Positions 1 through 8,652 of a stretch of 64,000 bases of DNA are shown here, one piece after another; within the stretch, counting starts at the first letter, position 1; each line of letters starts with the position of its first letter. The notes under the pieces were generated by a model. It was not told the DNA's origin and ran no database searches. It saw only the letters and a program-made list of their open reading frames with translations. The DNA comes from Anaerofustis butyriciformans (GTDB taxonomy: Bacteria > Bacillota > Clostridia > Eubacteriales > Anaerofustaceae): positions 372,001-436,000 of the forward strand of contig NZ_JAYFFH010000001.1 in the NCBI RefSeq assembly GCF_036289385.1, in the 5' to 3' direction. The position numbers and the translations under genes are program-made.

Positions 1-587
1 TCTTTAGGTGTAGCATCACTTGAAATAGGATAAGATGCAGGAACAACAGTAATATGTTTATCAGGATAAACTTCTTTTAATTTCTTACATAAAAGAGCAT
101 CCAAAACAACTTCTCCAACGTTATCAAGAAGAATAACTATTTCCTTTGCATTTTCCAAATCTTTTGTAAAAATTTTATAAAGTTCTTCATCAAACTTATA
201 TTTTTTTACATCATTAATAATACTTTTTAAATCATCAAGTGTTAAATTCGGCATTGTAGCAAAATCAATAACATTACCTGCGATGGCAAATTTAATGGCA
301 TCATTGATAACATCATCGCTTTCGTTTAACATACTTTCGATATCATCTTTCATATCTAAAATACATTTTTGGAATTTTTCTCTTGATTCTTTATGAATAT
401 CGTCTGTTTTCATAAATTTTCTCGTTACTCTTTCCCAAGCCGATTCTAATTCTTGATAAGAAGCCGCATTTACAGCTTTTGTTACTTCTTCAAAATAATC
501 TTCTCTTTTTTCTTCAGGTATATGCTTATTTGCATATTTTGTATATCTCCTTCTTGCACACTCAAGACAAGCTTTACTTGTAGCCAT
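1..587 (-). CDS. DUF89 / ARMT1-like damage-control phosphatase, partial (3' end off window)
   Basis: An open frame runs from an ATG at 587 off the left edge, giving about 195 residues of the N-terminal part. A strong ribosome binding site (AAGGGGGTA) precedes the ATG. The visible region has the helical N-terminal domain with an early CLEC cysteine pair (about residues 8-11). Later comes a stretch reading LLDNVGEVVLDALL, the family's D-N-x-G-E metal-site motif, followed by a conserved Asp-Ala-Thr (SSDATPK) close to the cut. In the DUF89 family these residues build a Mn/Ni/Co-dependent phosphatase site thought to act on damaged sugar phosphates or related metabolites. The substrate here cannot be told from sequence. 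Family assignment rests on motif order, so alternatives are unlikely but untested. Confidence 0.72.
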   Translation of the reverse strand, partial: MATSKACLECARRRYTKYANKHIPEEKREDYFEEVTKAVNAASYQELESAWERVTRKFMKTDDIHKESREKFQKCILDMKDDIESMLNESDDVINDAIKFAIAGNVIDFATMPNLTLDDLKSIINDVKKYKFDEELYKIFTKDLENAKEIVILLDNVGEVVLDALLCKKLKEVYPDKHITVVPASYPISSDATPK

Positions 588-652
588 ATTTACCCCCTTA
601 AAAACAATTCAAATATATTTTACTACAAAAAATTATAAATTAATAGTATTAA

Positions 653-684
653 ATAAAAAAACACGGCAATAAGCCGTGCTTTTT
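653..684 (-). terminator. Rho-independent terminator
   Basis: Arms CACGGC (662-667) and GCCGTG (673-678) with a 5-nt loop are followed, on the minus strand, by a T-run. It lies directly after the stop of the 872-residue membrane protein. Confidence 0.85.
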
Positions 685-695
685 ATAACAAGTTA

Positions 696-3314
696 TTATT
701 TTTCTTTCTTATCTGATTTACTGATAGCATCTTCTTCATTATCTGATTTTTCATTATCCTCATCGTTGGAGATATCAATATAATCTATATCTTCTTTTTC
801 TTCGCTAGATTCAGTGATATCTTCTATATTGTTACTATCAGTCTCATTTTCAGATTGTTCATCTTCTGTATATTCTTCCAATGAAGAATCCATATTATCA
901 GTACTTGAAATTTCTTCTTCCTCTACTTCATTTATTTCCCTTGAAGTTTCATCATTTGAACTTTCTTCACTGTCTGAAATATCATTTTCTTTATCATCAA
1001 TAACTTGCTGTTTTTCTTCTTCAAGCTGTTCTACTTCATTAGTGCTTTCAATTTCTTCATTTGATACTTCATCAAAGACTTCATTTTCATGTATATTTTC
1101 ATCAAGCTCTTCTACATCAGAAGTTTCTTCATCTGACGTATTTACAACTTCTTCACTTGATACTTCATCATCTAAAGCTTCATTTTTCTGTGTTTCAACA
1201 TCTTCATTTTCTTCTTTAGTTTCTTCGATGTCATCTTTCAAGTCTTCTTGTTCTTTGTCATTTTCTTTAGAAACTTCTTCATTAGATTCTTCTGATTCAA
1301 TTTCCTCTACTATTTCAGTTTCTTTATTTTCTTCTAATTGTTCATCAGAAGTTTCTTCTAAAGTATCATGTTGTACATTTTCACTTTCGTCTAAAACTTC
1401 AGCGTTGTCAGTATTTAACTTTTCATCATCTTGTTCATCAATTGAAGAACTTTCCTCTTCATAAGAAGCTTCCTTATTATCCTCATTTTCTAAATGAAAA
1501 TCTTGTTCATCCTGTTTAACATCATCAGAAGTTTCTCCTTCATCTATTGGCATATCTTCTTTTGTTACATCAATTTCTTCTGTTTCTTCTAAATCTTCAT
1601 CAGAAACATCTTTTGATTCTTTATTAACTTCTTCAGATATATCTTCTTTATCATTTAAATATAAATTGTCAGCTTCTTTATTTTCGTTTATATCTGATAA
1701 TCCATCTTCTTCTTTAATATCAGTAACATCATCATCTGTTTCTTCTGTAATTTCTTTTATAGTTTCTTCAAACTCATTTTCCTTATATACTTCATCATAA
1801 ACAGATTCTATTTCTTCTTTTGATACATTATCTAATATAACTTCATCAGAGTTACCAGTATCTTCACTAACTTCATCACTATTATCAAAAACATCTTCAA
1901 AAATTTCTTCTTCACTTATAGAAGTATTTTCATCTTTAATGTTTTCAATATCTTCCCCAAATTCTTCAACATTTACAGATTCTTTATTGCTTGGTTGTTC
2001 AAAAGTTAAATTAAGGTTTTTATCCCTCTTTGCTTCATATAACTCTTCATCAACATCTTCAAATACAAAGCTTTCTTCATCATTGTCATAATCTTGATCA
2101 ATTAATGTTGCTTTGCTTACATGATTTTCTGAATTATTTACAAGTTCAAAGCCGATTTCTTCTTTTACGTCATTTTCATTTTCAAATTCGTAAAATTCGC
2201 TTTCGTCTTTAATTTTTGTCATTGCGGCTACATTACCGATGTTGACATTTTCACTTTCTTCTTTCTTATCTTCTTCTTTAGAAGATTTTATCTTATTATC
2301 CAAGTCTTTTTCTATTTCTTTATAATCGATAATATTTCCGTTTAATTCACCATTAGAAACAATATCTGCCGTACCGTTTTCTTTTGGTACAATTTTGATA
2401 TCCTTTAAGCTTGGATATAATTTCATGATTTGTTCTACTGTAAATACACTTTCACCGTCAACTTCTTCGTCTTCATCAGCTTCTTCAATAACAATTTCAT
2501 CATAATATTCGTAATCATCATCATGGCTTATAGGTTCCAAACCAAGAGCTCTTTTCTTTTTAAGTTCTTTTTCTCTTCTTTTACGTTCTTTTCTTTGTTC
2601 TGCTCTTCTTTCGGCTTTTAAATATAATGTCATTAAAAGAACATACAAAATAGCACATAATATTCCAATTAGAATAAACGGTGTATAATCAAAGTCTTCA
2701 AGATTTATTGAATTTATTGCTTTATCAAAGAAATCATAATCATCTATATTCTCTTCTCTCAAAGAATTATCAGTAAAAACAAAGTAATATACGTCACCAT
2801 GGTCAATGGTAAACATAATCATTCCATGTCCCGTTAACTCTTCACCATCAGCACCGGTAAGTTTTGAATTATAATATATTTTATATCCGTTTCTTCTGTC
2901 TATTTTGCAATTTTCAACTTTTGTTACAGTTGGAGTTGATGTAAACTTCTTTGCAATGTTAACAGCATTTTGCTGCATATATGAATCATTGCCATATGTA
3001 TTTTCTACAATATCACTCTTTATATTAATCTTATCAGGGTCTTTGATTTTATTTTTTTCAATTACATCTTCACCAATAAGATCCTCTACTTTTTCAACGT
3101 GAATTTCAAGTCTAATCTGATCCTCATAAGGTATGGTTACAACAGACAAATTACTATCCATTACAACGTTTTTTATATCTTTAGGAATTTTCAAACTATA
3201 CAAGTACGTAGTATTATAATATTCCTCATAGGAATTAAACCCAAATACCGGAGTAGAAAGGTTTGTTATTAATATTAATAATGTCATAAAAAAAGTTAAT
3301 ATTTTCTTTTTCAT
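696..3314 (-). CDS. Membrane protein with extracytoplasmic domain and very long acidic tail, unknown function
   Basis: 872 residues. A signal peptide covers about residues 1-25 (MKKK, hydrophobic core, ending near VFG). It is followed by an extracytoplasmic domain of about 185 residues, one membrane helix at about 211-232, and a strongly basic stretch (RRAEQRKERKRREKE) at about 236-250. A short ordered segment around 291-330 (TVEQIMKLYPSLKDIKIVP) follows. The rest, more than 500 residues, is low-complexity Glu/Asp/Ser/Asn with few hydrophobic residues and is probably disordered in the cytoplasm. The 180-residue ectodomain contains a region (HGMIMFTIDHGDVYYFVFT) resembling the fold of lipoproteins that sense or bind at the membrane, but I do not recognise the family. 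It is a single-gene unit with its own terminator. Confidence 0.6.
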   Translation of the reverse strand: MKKKILTFFMTLLILITNLSTPVFGFNSYEEYYNTTYLYSLKIPKDIKNVVMDSNLSVVTIPYEDQIRLEIHVEKVEDLIGEDVIEKNKIKDPDKINIKSDIVENTYGNDSYMQQNAVNIAKKFTSTPTVTKVENCKIDRRNGYKIYYNSKLTGADGEELTGHGMIMFTIDHGDVYYFVFTDNSLREENIDDYDFFDKAINSINLEDFDYTPFILIGILCAILYVLLMTLYLKAERRAEQRKERKRREKELKKKRALGLEPISHDDDYEYYDEIVIEEADEDEEVDGESVFTVEQIMKLYPSLKDIKIVPKENGTADIVSNGELNGNIIDYKEIEKDLDNKIKSSKEEDKKEESENVNIGNVAAMTKIKDESEFYEFENENDVKEEIGFELVNNSENHVSKATLIDQDYDNDEESFVFEDVDEELYEAKRDKNLNLTFEQPSNKESVNVEEFGEDIENIKDENTSISEEEIFEDVFDNSDEVSEDTGNSDEVILDNVSKEEIESVYDEVYKENEFEETIKEITEETDDDVTDIKEEDGLSDINENKEADNLYLNDKEDISEEVNKESKDVSDEDLEETEEIDVTKEDMPIDEGETSDDVKQDEQDFHLENEDNKEASYEEESSSIDEQDDEKLNTDNAEVLDESENVQHDTLEETSDEQLEENKETEIVEEIESEESNEEVSKENDKEQEDLKDDIEETKEENEDVETQKNEALDDEVSSEEVVNTSDEETSDVEELDENIHENEVFDEVSNEEIESTNEVEQLEEEKQQVIDDKENDISDSEESSNDETSREINEVEEEEISSTDNMDSSLEEYTEDEQSENETDSNNIEDITESSEEKEDIDYIDISNDEDNEKSDNEEDAISKSDKKEK

Positions 3315-3427
3315 ATAATTCCTACCTTATTTTCATTCCTTTTAATGATATCACAAAATTTAATAAAATAAAAGAAATATTATATACTAACAAATTATAA
3401 AATTATTAATATTTTCTTTATTTTTTA

Positions 3428-3459
3428 TTAAAAAACGTCCGCTTTTTGGGACGTTTTAT
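3428..3459 (-). terminator. Rho-independent terminator
   Basis: AAACGTCC and GGACGTTT arms around a short loop, with a T-run on the minus strand. The stem overlaps the stop codon of the GyrI-like gene and ends the regulator operon. Confidence 0.75.
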
Positions 3460-4115
3460 TTCTTTATTGGATGGCGAATTACCGTTTTTAAATTATTTAT
3501 ATTCTTTACTCTTCTTGGGTCAGATAAATATATTTCATGGTGCAATCTTTCTTTTGAAAAATCGTTTTTATACCCTTCTTTTTCAATAAAAGAATTCATT
3601 TTCTCAATTGAAAATTTTTCGTCATCATAAGAACCCATATGCATAATTTGAACACATAAGCCTTCTTCTATTTCCTTAAAAAATGTATTCGAAAAATCAA
3701 CATCATTATTCTTTTTCTTAAATTTTTCCTTAGCTCTTTCGAAAACTTCTTTTGTAACAAATTCAGGTTGTCGTATCATTGAATACCAGCATAAATCATC
3801 TTTATTCGTTATATTTAATCCGTCAAAATACTCATCTTCAACCCACCAAAAACCTTCAAGAGGTGGAACGACATATTCAAAATACCCATCTATCTTATCT
3901 GAAGGATCCTTGCTCATTTTACTCATCTTTATAGTAAAAGAAAGACCATAAAGAATTTCCATTGCATTTTTATATTCTATTGAAGTGTTTGGATTACCCT
4001 TACCTTTTACCATTATAAAATTCATTTTGGGAACTTCTATAATACTTGGAGTTTTCTTTGGCATATATAAATCTTTATATTCCTTTTTATAATCAAGTTT
4101 AAAATCACTTTTCAT
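3456..4115 (-). CDS. GyrI-like small-molecule-binding domain protein
   Basis: 219 residues without signal peptide. The opening (DYKKEYKDLYMPKK..PSIIEVPKMNFIMVKGKG) is typical of the stand-alone GyrI-like family (SOUL/BmrR-C type fold). The central PPLEGFWWVED and the late HEIYLSDPRR motif support this. The family binds small hydrophobic or amphipathic molecules, and some members degrade or sequester them. The true ligand is unknown. An SD (AAGGAG) sits 7 nt before the ATG, and the gene starts 11 bp after the regulator gene, so the two are very likely one operon. Co-regulation by the upstream HutC-type protein suggests a role in handling the regulator's effector or a toxic compound. Confidence 0.75.
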   Translation of the reverse strand: MKSDFKLDYKKEYKDLYMPKKTPSIIEVPKMNFIMVKGKGNPNTSIEYKNAMEILYGLSFTIKMSKMSKDPSDKIDGYFEYVVPPLEGFWWVEDEYFDGLNITNKDDLCWYSMIRQPEFVTKEVFERAKEKFKKKNNDVDFSNTFFKEIEEGLCVQIMHMGSYDDEKFSIEKMNSFIEKEGYKNDFSKERLHHEIYLSDPRRVKNINNLKTVIRHPIKK

Positions 4116-4126
4116 CAGTACACTCC

Positions 4127-4861
4127 TTATAAAAATTCATATCTAAGTTTAACCTTATCACCTCTGAATATTACTTTTGAGTATTCATAAGGCTTTTTAA
4201 AGGCATCATACATTACATCTTCAAGAATTAAAAGAGGATATCCGCTTCCTGTTTCAAAAATTGCGCTTACATCTTCGGTAGAGGTCATTGATTCCAATGT
4301 TTCCAAAACTTTATTTGGTTTTATTTCGTACTTTTCTTCTATTAAAACACAAAGCTGTTTACTTTCCAGTTCATCACATTCCCATATTTCTTTAAATTTA
4401 TTATAAGGCAAATATGAATAGTGAAGACTTATAGGTTCACCTTCAGCAAGACGAAGCCTTTTTATGAATATAACGTCATCATTTTCTTTTATTCCTAGGT
4501 GAGATGCAATGTTTATTCCCGCTTTTATTATTTCTTTTTTTAGTAGTTTTGTTGTTGTCTTATACCCCATTCGTTCAAGCTGTTCTCTAAAACCCATGTA
4601 TGCAAGAGATGTGGTCATTATTTTTGGGTTTGCAACAAAAGTACCTTTCCCCGTAACCCTATATAAAACACCTTCTTTGACAAGGTGATTACAGGCATTT
4701 CTTACGGTAATTCTACTTAAATCATATTCTTTCATAAGTTCTGCTTCTGACGGAACTTTTGTATTTACTTTCCATATTCCTTTTTCAATATTTCCTCTTA
4801 TTAATTCTTCAAGTTGAAGATACAAAGGTTTGGGATCATTTCTGTCTATAATGTTATTCAT
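4127..4861 (-). CDS. GntR-family (HutC subfamily) transcriptional regulator
   Basis: About 244 residues. An N-terminal winged helix (residues about 7-75) has the hallmark PSEAELMKEYDLSRITVRNA, the DNA-recognition helix. A UTRA ligand-binding domain follows from about 90 to the end (LRLAEGEPISLHYSYLP, then a closing EDVMYDAFKKPYEYSKVIFRGD). HutC/YvoA-type members bind sugar phosphates, amino sugars or urocanate-like ligands. I chose the ATG at 4861: the in-frame GTG at 4870 lies inside the ribosome binding site GAGAGG, which is 8 nt before the ATG. A double inverted repeat (4879-4900) just upstream is a likely operator for autoregulation. The partner gene is GyrI-like. Confidence 0.88.
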   Translation of the reverse strand: MNNIIDRNDPKPLYLQLEELIRGNIEKGIWKVNTKVPSEAELMKEYDLSRITVRNACNHLVKEGVLYRVTGKGTFVANPKIMTTSLAYMGFREQLERMGYKTTTKLLKKEIIKAGINIASHLGIKENDDVIFIKRLRLAEGEPISLHYSYLPYNKFKEIWECDELESKQLCVLIEEKYEIKPNKVLETLESMTSTEDVSAIFETGSGYPLLILEDVMYDAFKKPYEYSKVIFRGDKVKLRYEFL

Positions 4862-4878
4862 AATGTTCACCTCTCATT

Positions 4879-4900
4879 ATAACCCGTTATAACCAGTTAT
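4879..4900 (-). promoter_or_regulatory. Tandem inverted-repeat operator of the HutC-type regulator
   Basis: On the minus strand two ATAAC-NN-GTTAT inverted repeats overlap: ATAAC TG GTTAT followed directly by AAC GG GTTAT, sharing the central ATAAC/GTTAT bases. The site is 10-20 bp upstream of the ribosome binding site. Its symmetry and place suggest the regulator binds it to repress its own operon. Confidence 0.6.
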
Positions 4901-4963
4901 TAATTTTAATATAACATAAAAGATAAATAAAATCAAAATGCTTATTATTTTAAAAAAGTTAAA

Positions 4964-5680
4964 TTACTCATCACTTCCCTTTTGGTGCATAAATTCATTA
5001 ATGAATGCTGCCGTTATAATTCCTGACGGCAAGGCTATTATTGCAATACCGAAAAACGAAGAAATAATACTTACAATTCTTCCTAAAAAAGTAACAGGAT
5101 AAATATCTCCATAACCTATTGTTGTAAGAGCAGAAGTTGCCCAATATATTGCTTCAAAAAAATTATCAAAAGTACCCGGTTCAACGTTAAACATAAAAAA
5201 AGCAGAAAACAATATATATCCAAAGGCAAAAAATAAAATAGAAGTTAATATATCTTTTTCTTTTTTTACTGCATTAAATACGATTTTTATATTTTTTGAA
5301 TATCTAAAACTTCTAAGCAAAGTACAAGTTTTAAATATTCTAAACAACCTAAACATCTTTAACGAATCATTTAATAAGTACAGTACGGGAAGCATTGAAA
5401 TCAAATCAATTATTGCCAAAAATGTAAAAGGATAAAGTATAAACGATAATTTACCTTTTTCAAGCTTATAATCTGCAGTTATAAACCTTAAAACATAATC
5501 TATAAAAAATACAATAAAACAAATGATATCAATAACATAAAAAACTTTATTATTTGTTTTAAAACATAACGGTATCATTGAAAGTATTATTATTAAACAA
5601 ATAAATAAATCGTACATTTTACTTTGAATATAATATTCATCTGTAGGCTTATAAACTATTTTAAATATTTTCTCTCTCAT
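4964..5680 (-). CDS. Voltage-gated-type potassium channel protein
   Basis: 238 residues with six predicted membrane segments (about 22-40, 47-68, 82-100, 107-125, 144-165, 200-225). The fourth is Arg-rich (MFRLFRIFKTCTLLRSFR), as in a voltage sensor. Between the last two lies a pore loop with the K+ selectivity filter TTIGYGD at about residues 186-192. The protein has no cytoplasmic RCK or cyclic-nucleotide domain and ends shortly after the last helix, so it is a minimal Kv-like channel. It would tetramerise in the membrane and control K+ flux and membrane potential. It stands alone, and its length fits small prokaryotic Kv channels. Confidence 0.88.
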   Translation of the reverse strand: MREKIFKIVYKPTDEYYIQSKMYDLFICLIIILSMIPLCFKTNNKVFYVIDIICFIVFFIDYVLRFITADYKLEKGKLSFILYPFTFLAIIDLISMLPVLYLLNDSLKMFRLFRIFKTCTLLRSFRYSKNIKIVFNAVKKEKDILTSILFFAFGYILFSAFFMFNVEPGTFDNFFEAIYWATSALTTIGYGDIYPVTFLGRIVSIISSFFGIAIIALPSGIITAAFINEFMHQKGSDE

Positions 5681-5839
5681 ATTTTTCTCTTTATTATTAA
5701 ATTGGGGTTTATATAATAAATTTTTACTAAAATATTTAAAATATATACATTCTGCTATTTTATTTGTTTTATTAATTTAAATTTTTATATGATATAATTT
5801 AAATATAAGTAAATTGTTTTATAAAATGAGGAGGAAAGT

Positions 5840-6853
5840 ATGGGAGAAGACAACAATAATAACTTTTCTTTAAATAATGAAAAAGGCGAATTCATTATAA
5901 ATAAAGAAACGAATAAAGAAGAACCTGAGATAACAGAAGAACAAGGCGAATTTGTTGTAAATAAAGAAGAAAATTTAGAAGAAAATACAAATAAAGAAAA
6001 CATAAATGATAATGAAAACTTATTAAAAAATCATACCCCTATAAAGCATAGTGAAAAGGAACAGGGCGAATTTAATATTAAAAAAGATAATATAGTTGAA
6101 GATAATACTCATGATACCAAAACAGAAAAAAATATAGATGAAATAAAGCCAAGTTATAACGATTTTACTAATCCATATATTTTTAAATCAGTTGAAGAAA
6201 TGGAAAAAATAAAAAAAGAAAACAAGAAAAATTTAAAAATTTTATTAATTGCGTTTATCTTTTTATTTACAGCTATAGGCGTTGCAGTAACACTATTCTT
6301 TTCTTCTTATGAAAAAGGATATAAATCATATATTGAAAATGGGATATCATCTGATGAGTATTTTAAAATTTCCCCTAATTCTTTCATTGATTTACAAAAG
6401 TATTATATGAATAACTATTATAATGAGTATATTGATGAATATGACATAGGAAAATTAGGAGATTTTAAGTTTAACGAAGAAAAAGGATATTATGAAGAAG
6501 TAAATAATAATACAAATTTTTCGTATCAAATATATACCTCTGAAAATGGTAAAAAAATAGAAAAAATTGTTATCTCCTACAATTGGTTAAAGGGTTCAAA
6601 GGAAGCTCAAGATAGTGCATATGATAAGTTTGATACGTATATTAGTATCGTATATGCAAGTATATGGGGACTAGATAATTATACCTTTGAAGAAGAATCA
6701 AAAATGTGGGATAATCTTTTATACACTGAGTATGATTATGAAAAAAATGGAATAGGAAACTTTAAAAGCGAATATAAAGATGAAAAAGCAATATATTCCT
6801 TAGAAGAAAAAAAAGATGGAACAATATTTTTTACCTTTAGTCCAATTAAATAA
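5840..6853 (+). CDS. KGEF-repeat membrane protein (distant paralogue of the 31.6-34.5 kb cluster)
   Basis: 337 residues. Start fixed by AGGAGG 5 nt before the ATG. The N-terminal cytoplasmic part is Glu/Lys/Asn-rich and has three copies of a short motif (EKGEFIINK at about 14, EQGEFVVNK at about 35, EQGEFNIKK at about 74). A membrane helix lies at about 132-152. An outer C-terminal domain of about 180 residues follows, with the family marks YFKISPNSF, KIEKIVISYNWL, SIWG and a conserved Trp-Asp-x-Leu segment. The three genes at 31599, 32584 and 33604 share this whole layout. I know no named family for it. Type II topology (inside N-terminus, outside C-terminus) is inferred. Confidence 0.65.
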   Translation: MGEDNNNNFSLNNEKGEFIINKETNKEEPEITEEQGEFVVNKEENLEENTNKENINDNENLLKNHTPIKHSEKEQGEFNIKKDNIVEDNTHDTKTEKNIDEIKPSYNDFTNPYIFKSVEEMEKIKKENKKNLKILLIAFIFLFTAIGVAVTLFFSSYEKGYKSYIENGISSDEYFKISPNSFIDLQKYYMNNYYNEYIDEYDIGKLGDFKFNEEKGYYEEVNNNTNFSYQIYTSENGKKIEKIVISYNWLKGSKEAQDSAYDKFDTYISIVYASIWGLDNYTFEEESKMWDNLLYTEYDYEKNGIGNFKSEYKDEKAIYSLEEKKDGTIFFTFSPIK

Positions 6854-7025
6854 AAATAATAAGTAATATATATATTTATTATGTATTATTTATATAATAA
6901 TATAAAAATTTAATTCTCATTTTATAAATAAATAATATATATTTCAAATTATAATTAAATATATACAATCAATTTAGTCAAATATATAAAAACATTTTTT
7001 AAATTTAACATTTTTATAAATATTT

Positions 7026-7438
7026 TTAAAAATCAATATCTTTTGTATTTTTATTTTTATTTGCTCCAATAATATAAAGTATAGGAAAAACAATCTTACT
7101 TCCTATATTCGTAGGAGTATTTTCAATACCAACTAAAAAATAGATAAAACATTATCCATAACGACAAAAAGCAAAACAGCTGAAGCTAAAATAATACATA
7201 CATACATTCATTATTTTTTATCAGTACACTTTGCATTTTTCACACCATATATTCCAGTAACCATATATATAACAGAATAACAAATACCCCATAAAACAAA
7301 TATATTAAAATCTAATATATATTGGAGTGAATAAATAAAGTTTATGGCAGCAACTATAATCATTACAATGCCAGCCCCTTTAAGATATCTTTTTCCCCTA
7401 GCGTTAATATTCATATTTTTACCCTCCTTTTTATACAT
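7026..7438 (-). pseudogene. Degraded member of the four-helix membrane protein family
   Basis: The first 75 codons (7211-7438) read as a membrane protein start ending YGVKNAKCTDKK, matching the NAKVTDEE / NANSTDEK motif of the two neighbouring paralogues. Two stop codons (TAA TGA) follow. Beyond them the frame still encodes hydrophobic sequence (CIILASAVLLFVV), then another stop. After a frame change there is VFPILYIIGANKNK (about 7040-7090), the counterpart of FPILYLVGVNQNK in the 138-residue neighbour, ending at TAA 7026. So this is a full-length gene broken by at least one nonsense mutation and one frameshift. The first half may still be translated. Its start has an SD (AAAGGAGGG) upstream. 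Confidence 0.7.
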
Positions 7439-7537
7439 AATAACTAAACTATCATTTAAAATAATTTATATCAATAATGTTTATTTTTTAAATTAAAATA
7501 ATCTAAACTTTAAAAATATTTAATAAAACAAATCAAA

Positions 7538-7568
7538 TAAAAAAAACGGTCAATTGACCGTTTAATTT
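7538..7568 (-). terminator. Rho-independent terminator
   Basis: A perfect palindrome AAACGGTCAATTGACCGTTT at 7544-7563 with a T-run on the minus strand follows the 138-residue gene. Confidence 0.8.
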
Positions 7569-7985
7569 TTAGTTATTAAAATCATTAGAATCTATTGATT
7601 TTTTATTTTGGTTTACACCAACTAAATATAAAATAGGAAATATAAATCTAATTAAAGAAAATACAGATACTCCATATAAACCATTTATAATATATCCTAT
7701 TCCATAATCCAAAATTATTACAAGAATTAAAATTATTCCCCATTTAAAACAATCTTTAATATCTTTTTCATCAGTACTATTTGCATTTTTTTTACCTTTT
7801 AATCCCGTTAAAATCCAAGTAATAGGATATATAAATGCCCAAACAATATAAAATATAGTTAAAAGGTCTAATGCAATTATCCCAAAAAGGCCCAAAACAT
7901 TAAATGCCAAAGCGATAATTCCAATAATTAATATGATTATACTTGTTACTTTTAAAAGTGTAGCACCTTTTGCTTTACTTTCCAT
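7569..7985 (-). CDS. Four-helix membrane protein, unknown function
   Basis: 138 residues with four hydrophobic segments (about 13-35, 40-60, 82-102, 112-130). Between the second and third is the loop motif KKNANSTDEKDIKDC, and near the end FPILYLVGVNQNK. Both recur in the 177-residue gene at 8045 and in the broken gene at 7026, so the three are tandem paralogues. The helix-loop-helix layout with a polar S/T-D-E loop resembles small uncharacterised membrane proteins of Firmicutes. No catalytic motif is visible. Confidence 0.6.
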   Translation of the reverse strand: MESKAKGATLLKVTSIIILIIGIIALAFNVLGLFGIIALDLLTIFYIVWAFIYPITWILTGLKGKKNANSTDEKDIKDCFKWGIILILVIILDYGIGYIINGLYGVSVFSLIRFIFPILYLVGVNQNKKSIDSNDFNN

Positions 7986-8044
7986 TATGTTACCTCTCTT
8001 TCTTTAAGACAGTATACTTCATAAATACAATATAAACAACACCT

Positions 8045-8578
8045 TTATAAAATTTTATTATTTTCGTTATTTTCAGATTGATTTGTTTCGTTTATATTAA
8101 CTTGATTTTCCTTAGAATAAGGATTTACAAAAATATTTTCTTGATACATTTTTTTTGTATGTATGTTTTTATTTGCACCTTTTATAAAAATAATAGGGGC
8201 TGCAATGAGTATTGCAGTAGTATATATTCTTTCCAAAATTAAAAGAGAAACAAATGTATCTAAAATTATGCAGATAAGGCTTATTATAGCCCAAAATTTA
8301 CATTTTGACATAACCTCTTCATCAGTTACTTTTGCATTTTTAAAACCCAAATATGCACAGTATCCTTCTATTATACCTATTACTAAAAAGAATATACCGG
8401 CAATGCAGTATATTATAGCTTCATTTTGATATACAATATCAAAAATCATTGTTATATATCCAAATAACATAAAAAGCCCTGTAAGCACATTTTGAATACA
8501 TGCAAATATAAATATAGCAGAAGATGCACGTAAAAAATTTTTACCTTTTGCAAAATCTATATAATTTTCGTTATACAT
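8045..8578 (-). CDS. Four-helix membrane protein, paralogue with C-terminal polar tail
   Basis: 177 residues. Four hydrophobic segments, the loop motif FKNAKVTDEEVMSKCKFWA, and a late AAPIIFIKGANKNIHTKK segment align with the genes at 7569 and 7026. An Asn/Glu-rich tail of about 35 residues (ENQVNINETNQSENN) is unique to this copy. It is the first of the tandem set in transcription order. Function unknown. Confidence 0.6.
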   Translation of the reverse strand: MYNENYIDFAKGKNFLRASSAIFIFACIQNVLTGLFMLFGYITMIFDIVYQNEAIIYCIAGIFFLVIGIIEGYCAYLGFKNAKVTDEEVMSKCKFWAIISLICIILDTFVSLLILERIYTTAILIAAPIIFIKGANKNIHTKKMYQENIFVNPYSKENQVNINETNQSENNENNKIL

Positions 8579-8652
8579 TTTATTCCCTCTTTATTTATAA
8601 GTTTTATTTCGTATATTATATATTTTAAGACAAAATAATGCAAATTAATATA

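Noticed and set aside
814..1464. Ser-rich open frame on the plus strand
   Set aside because: Antisense shadow of the acidic GAA/GAT-rich tail of the 872-residue gene; no ribosome binding site.
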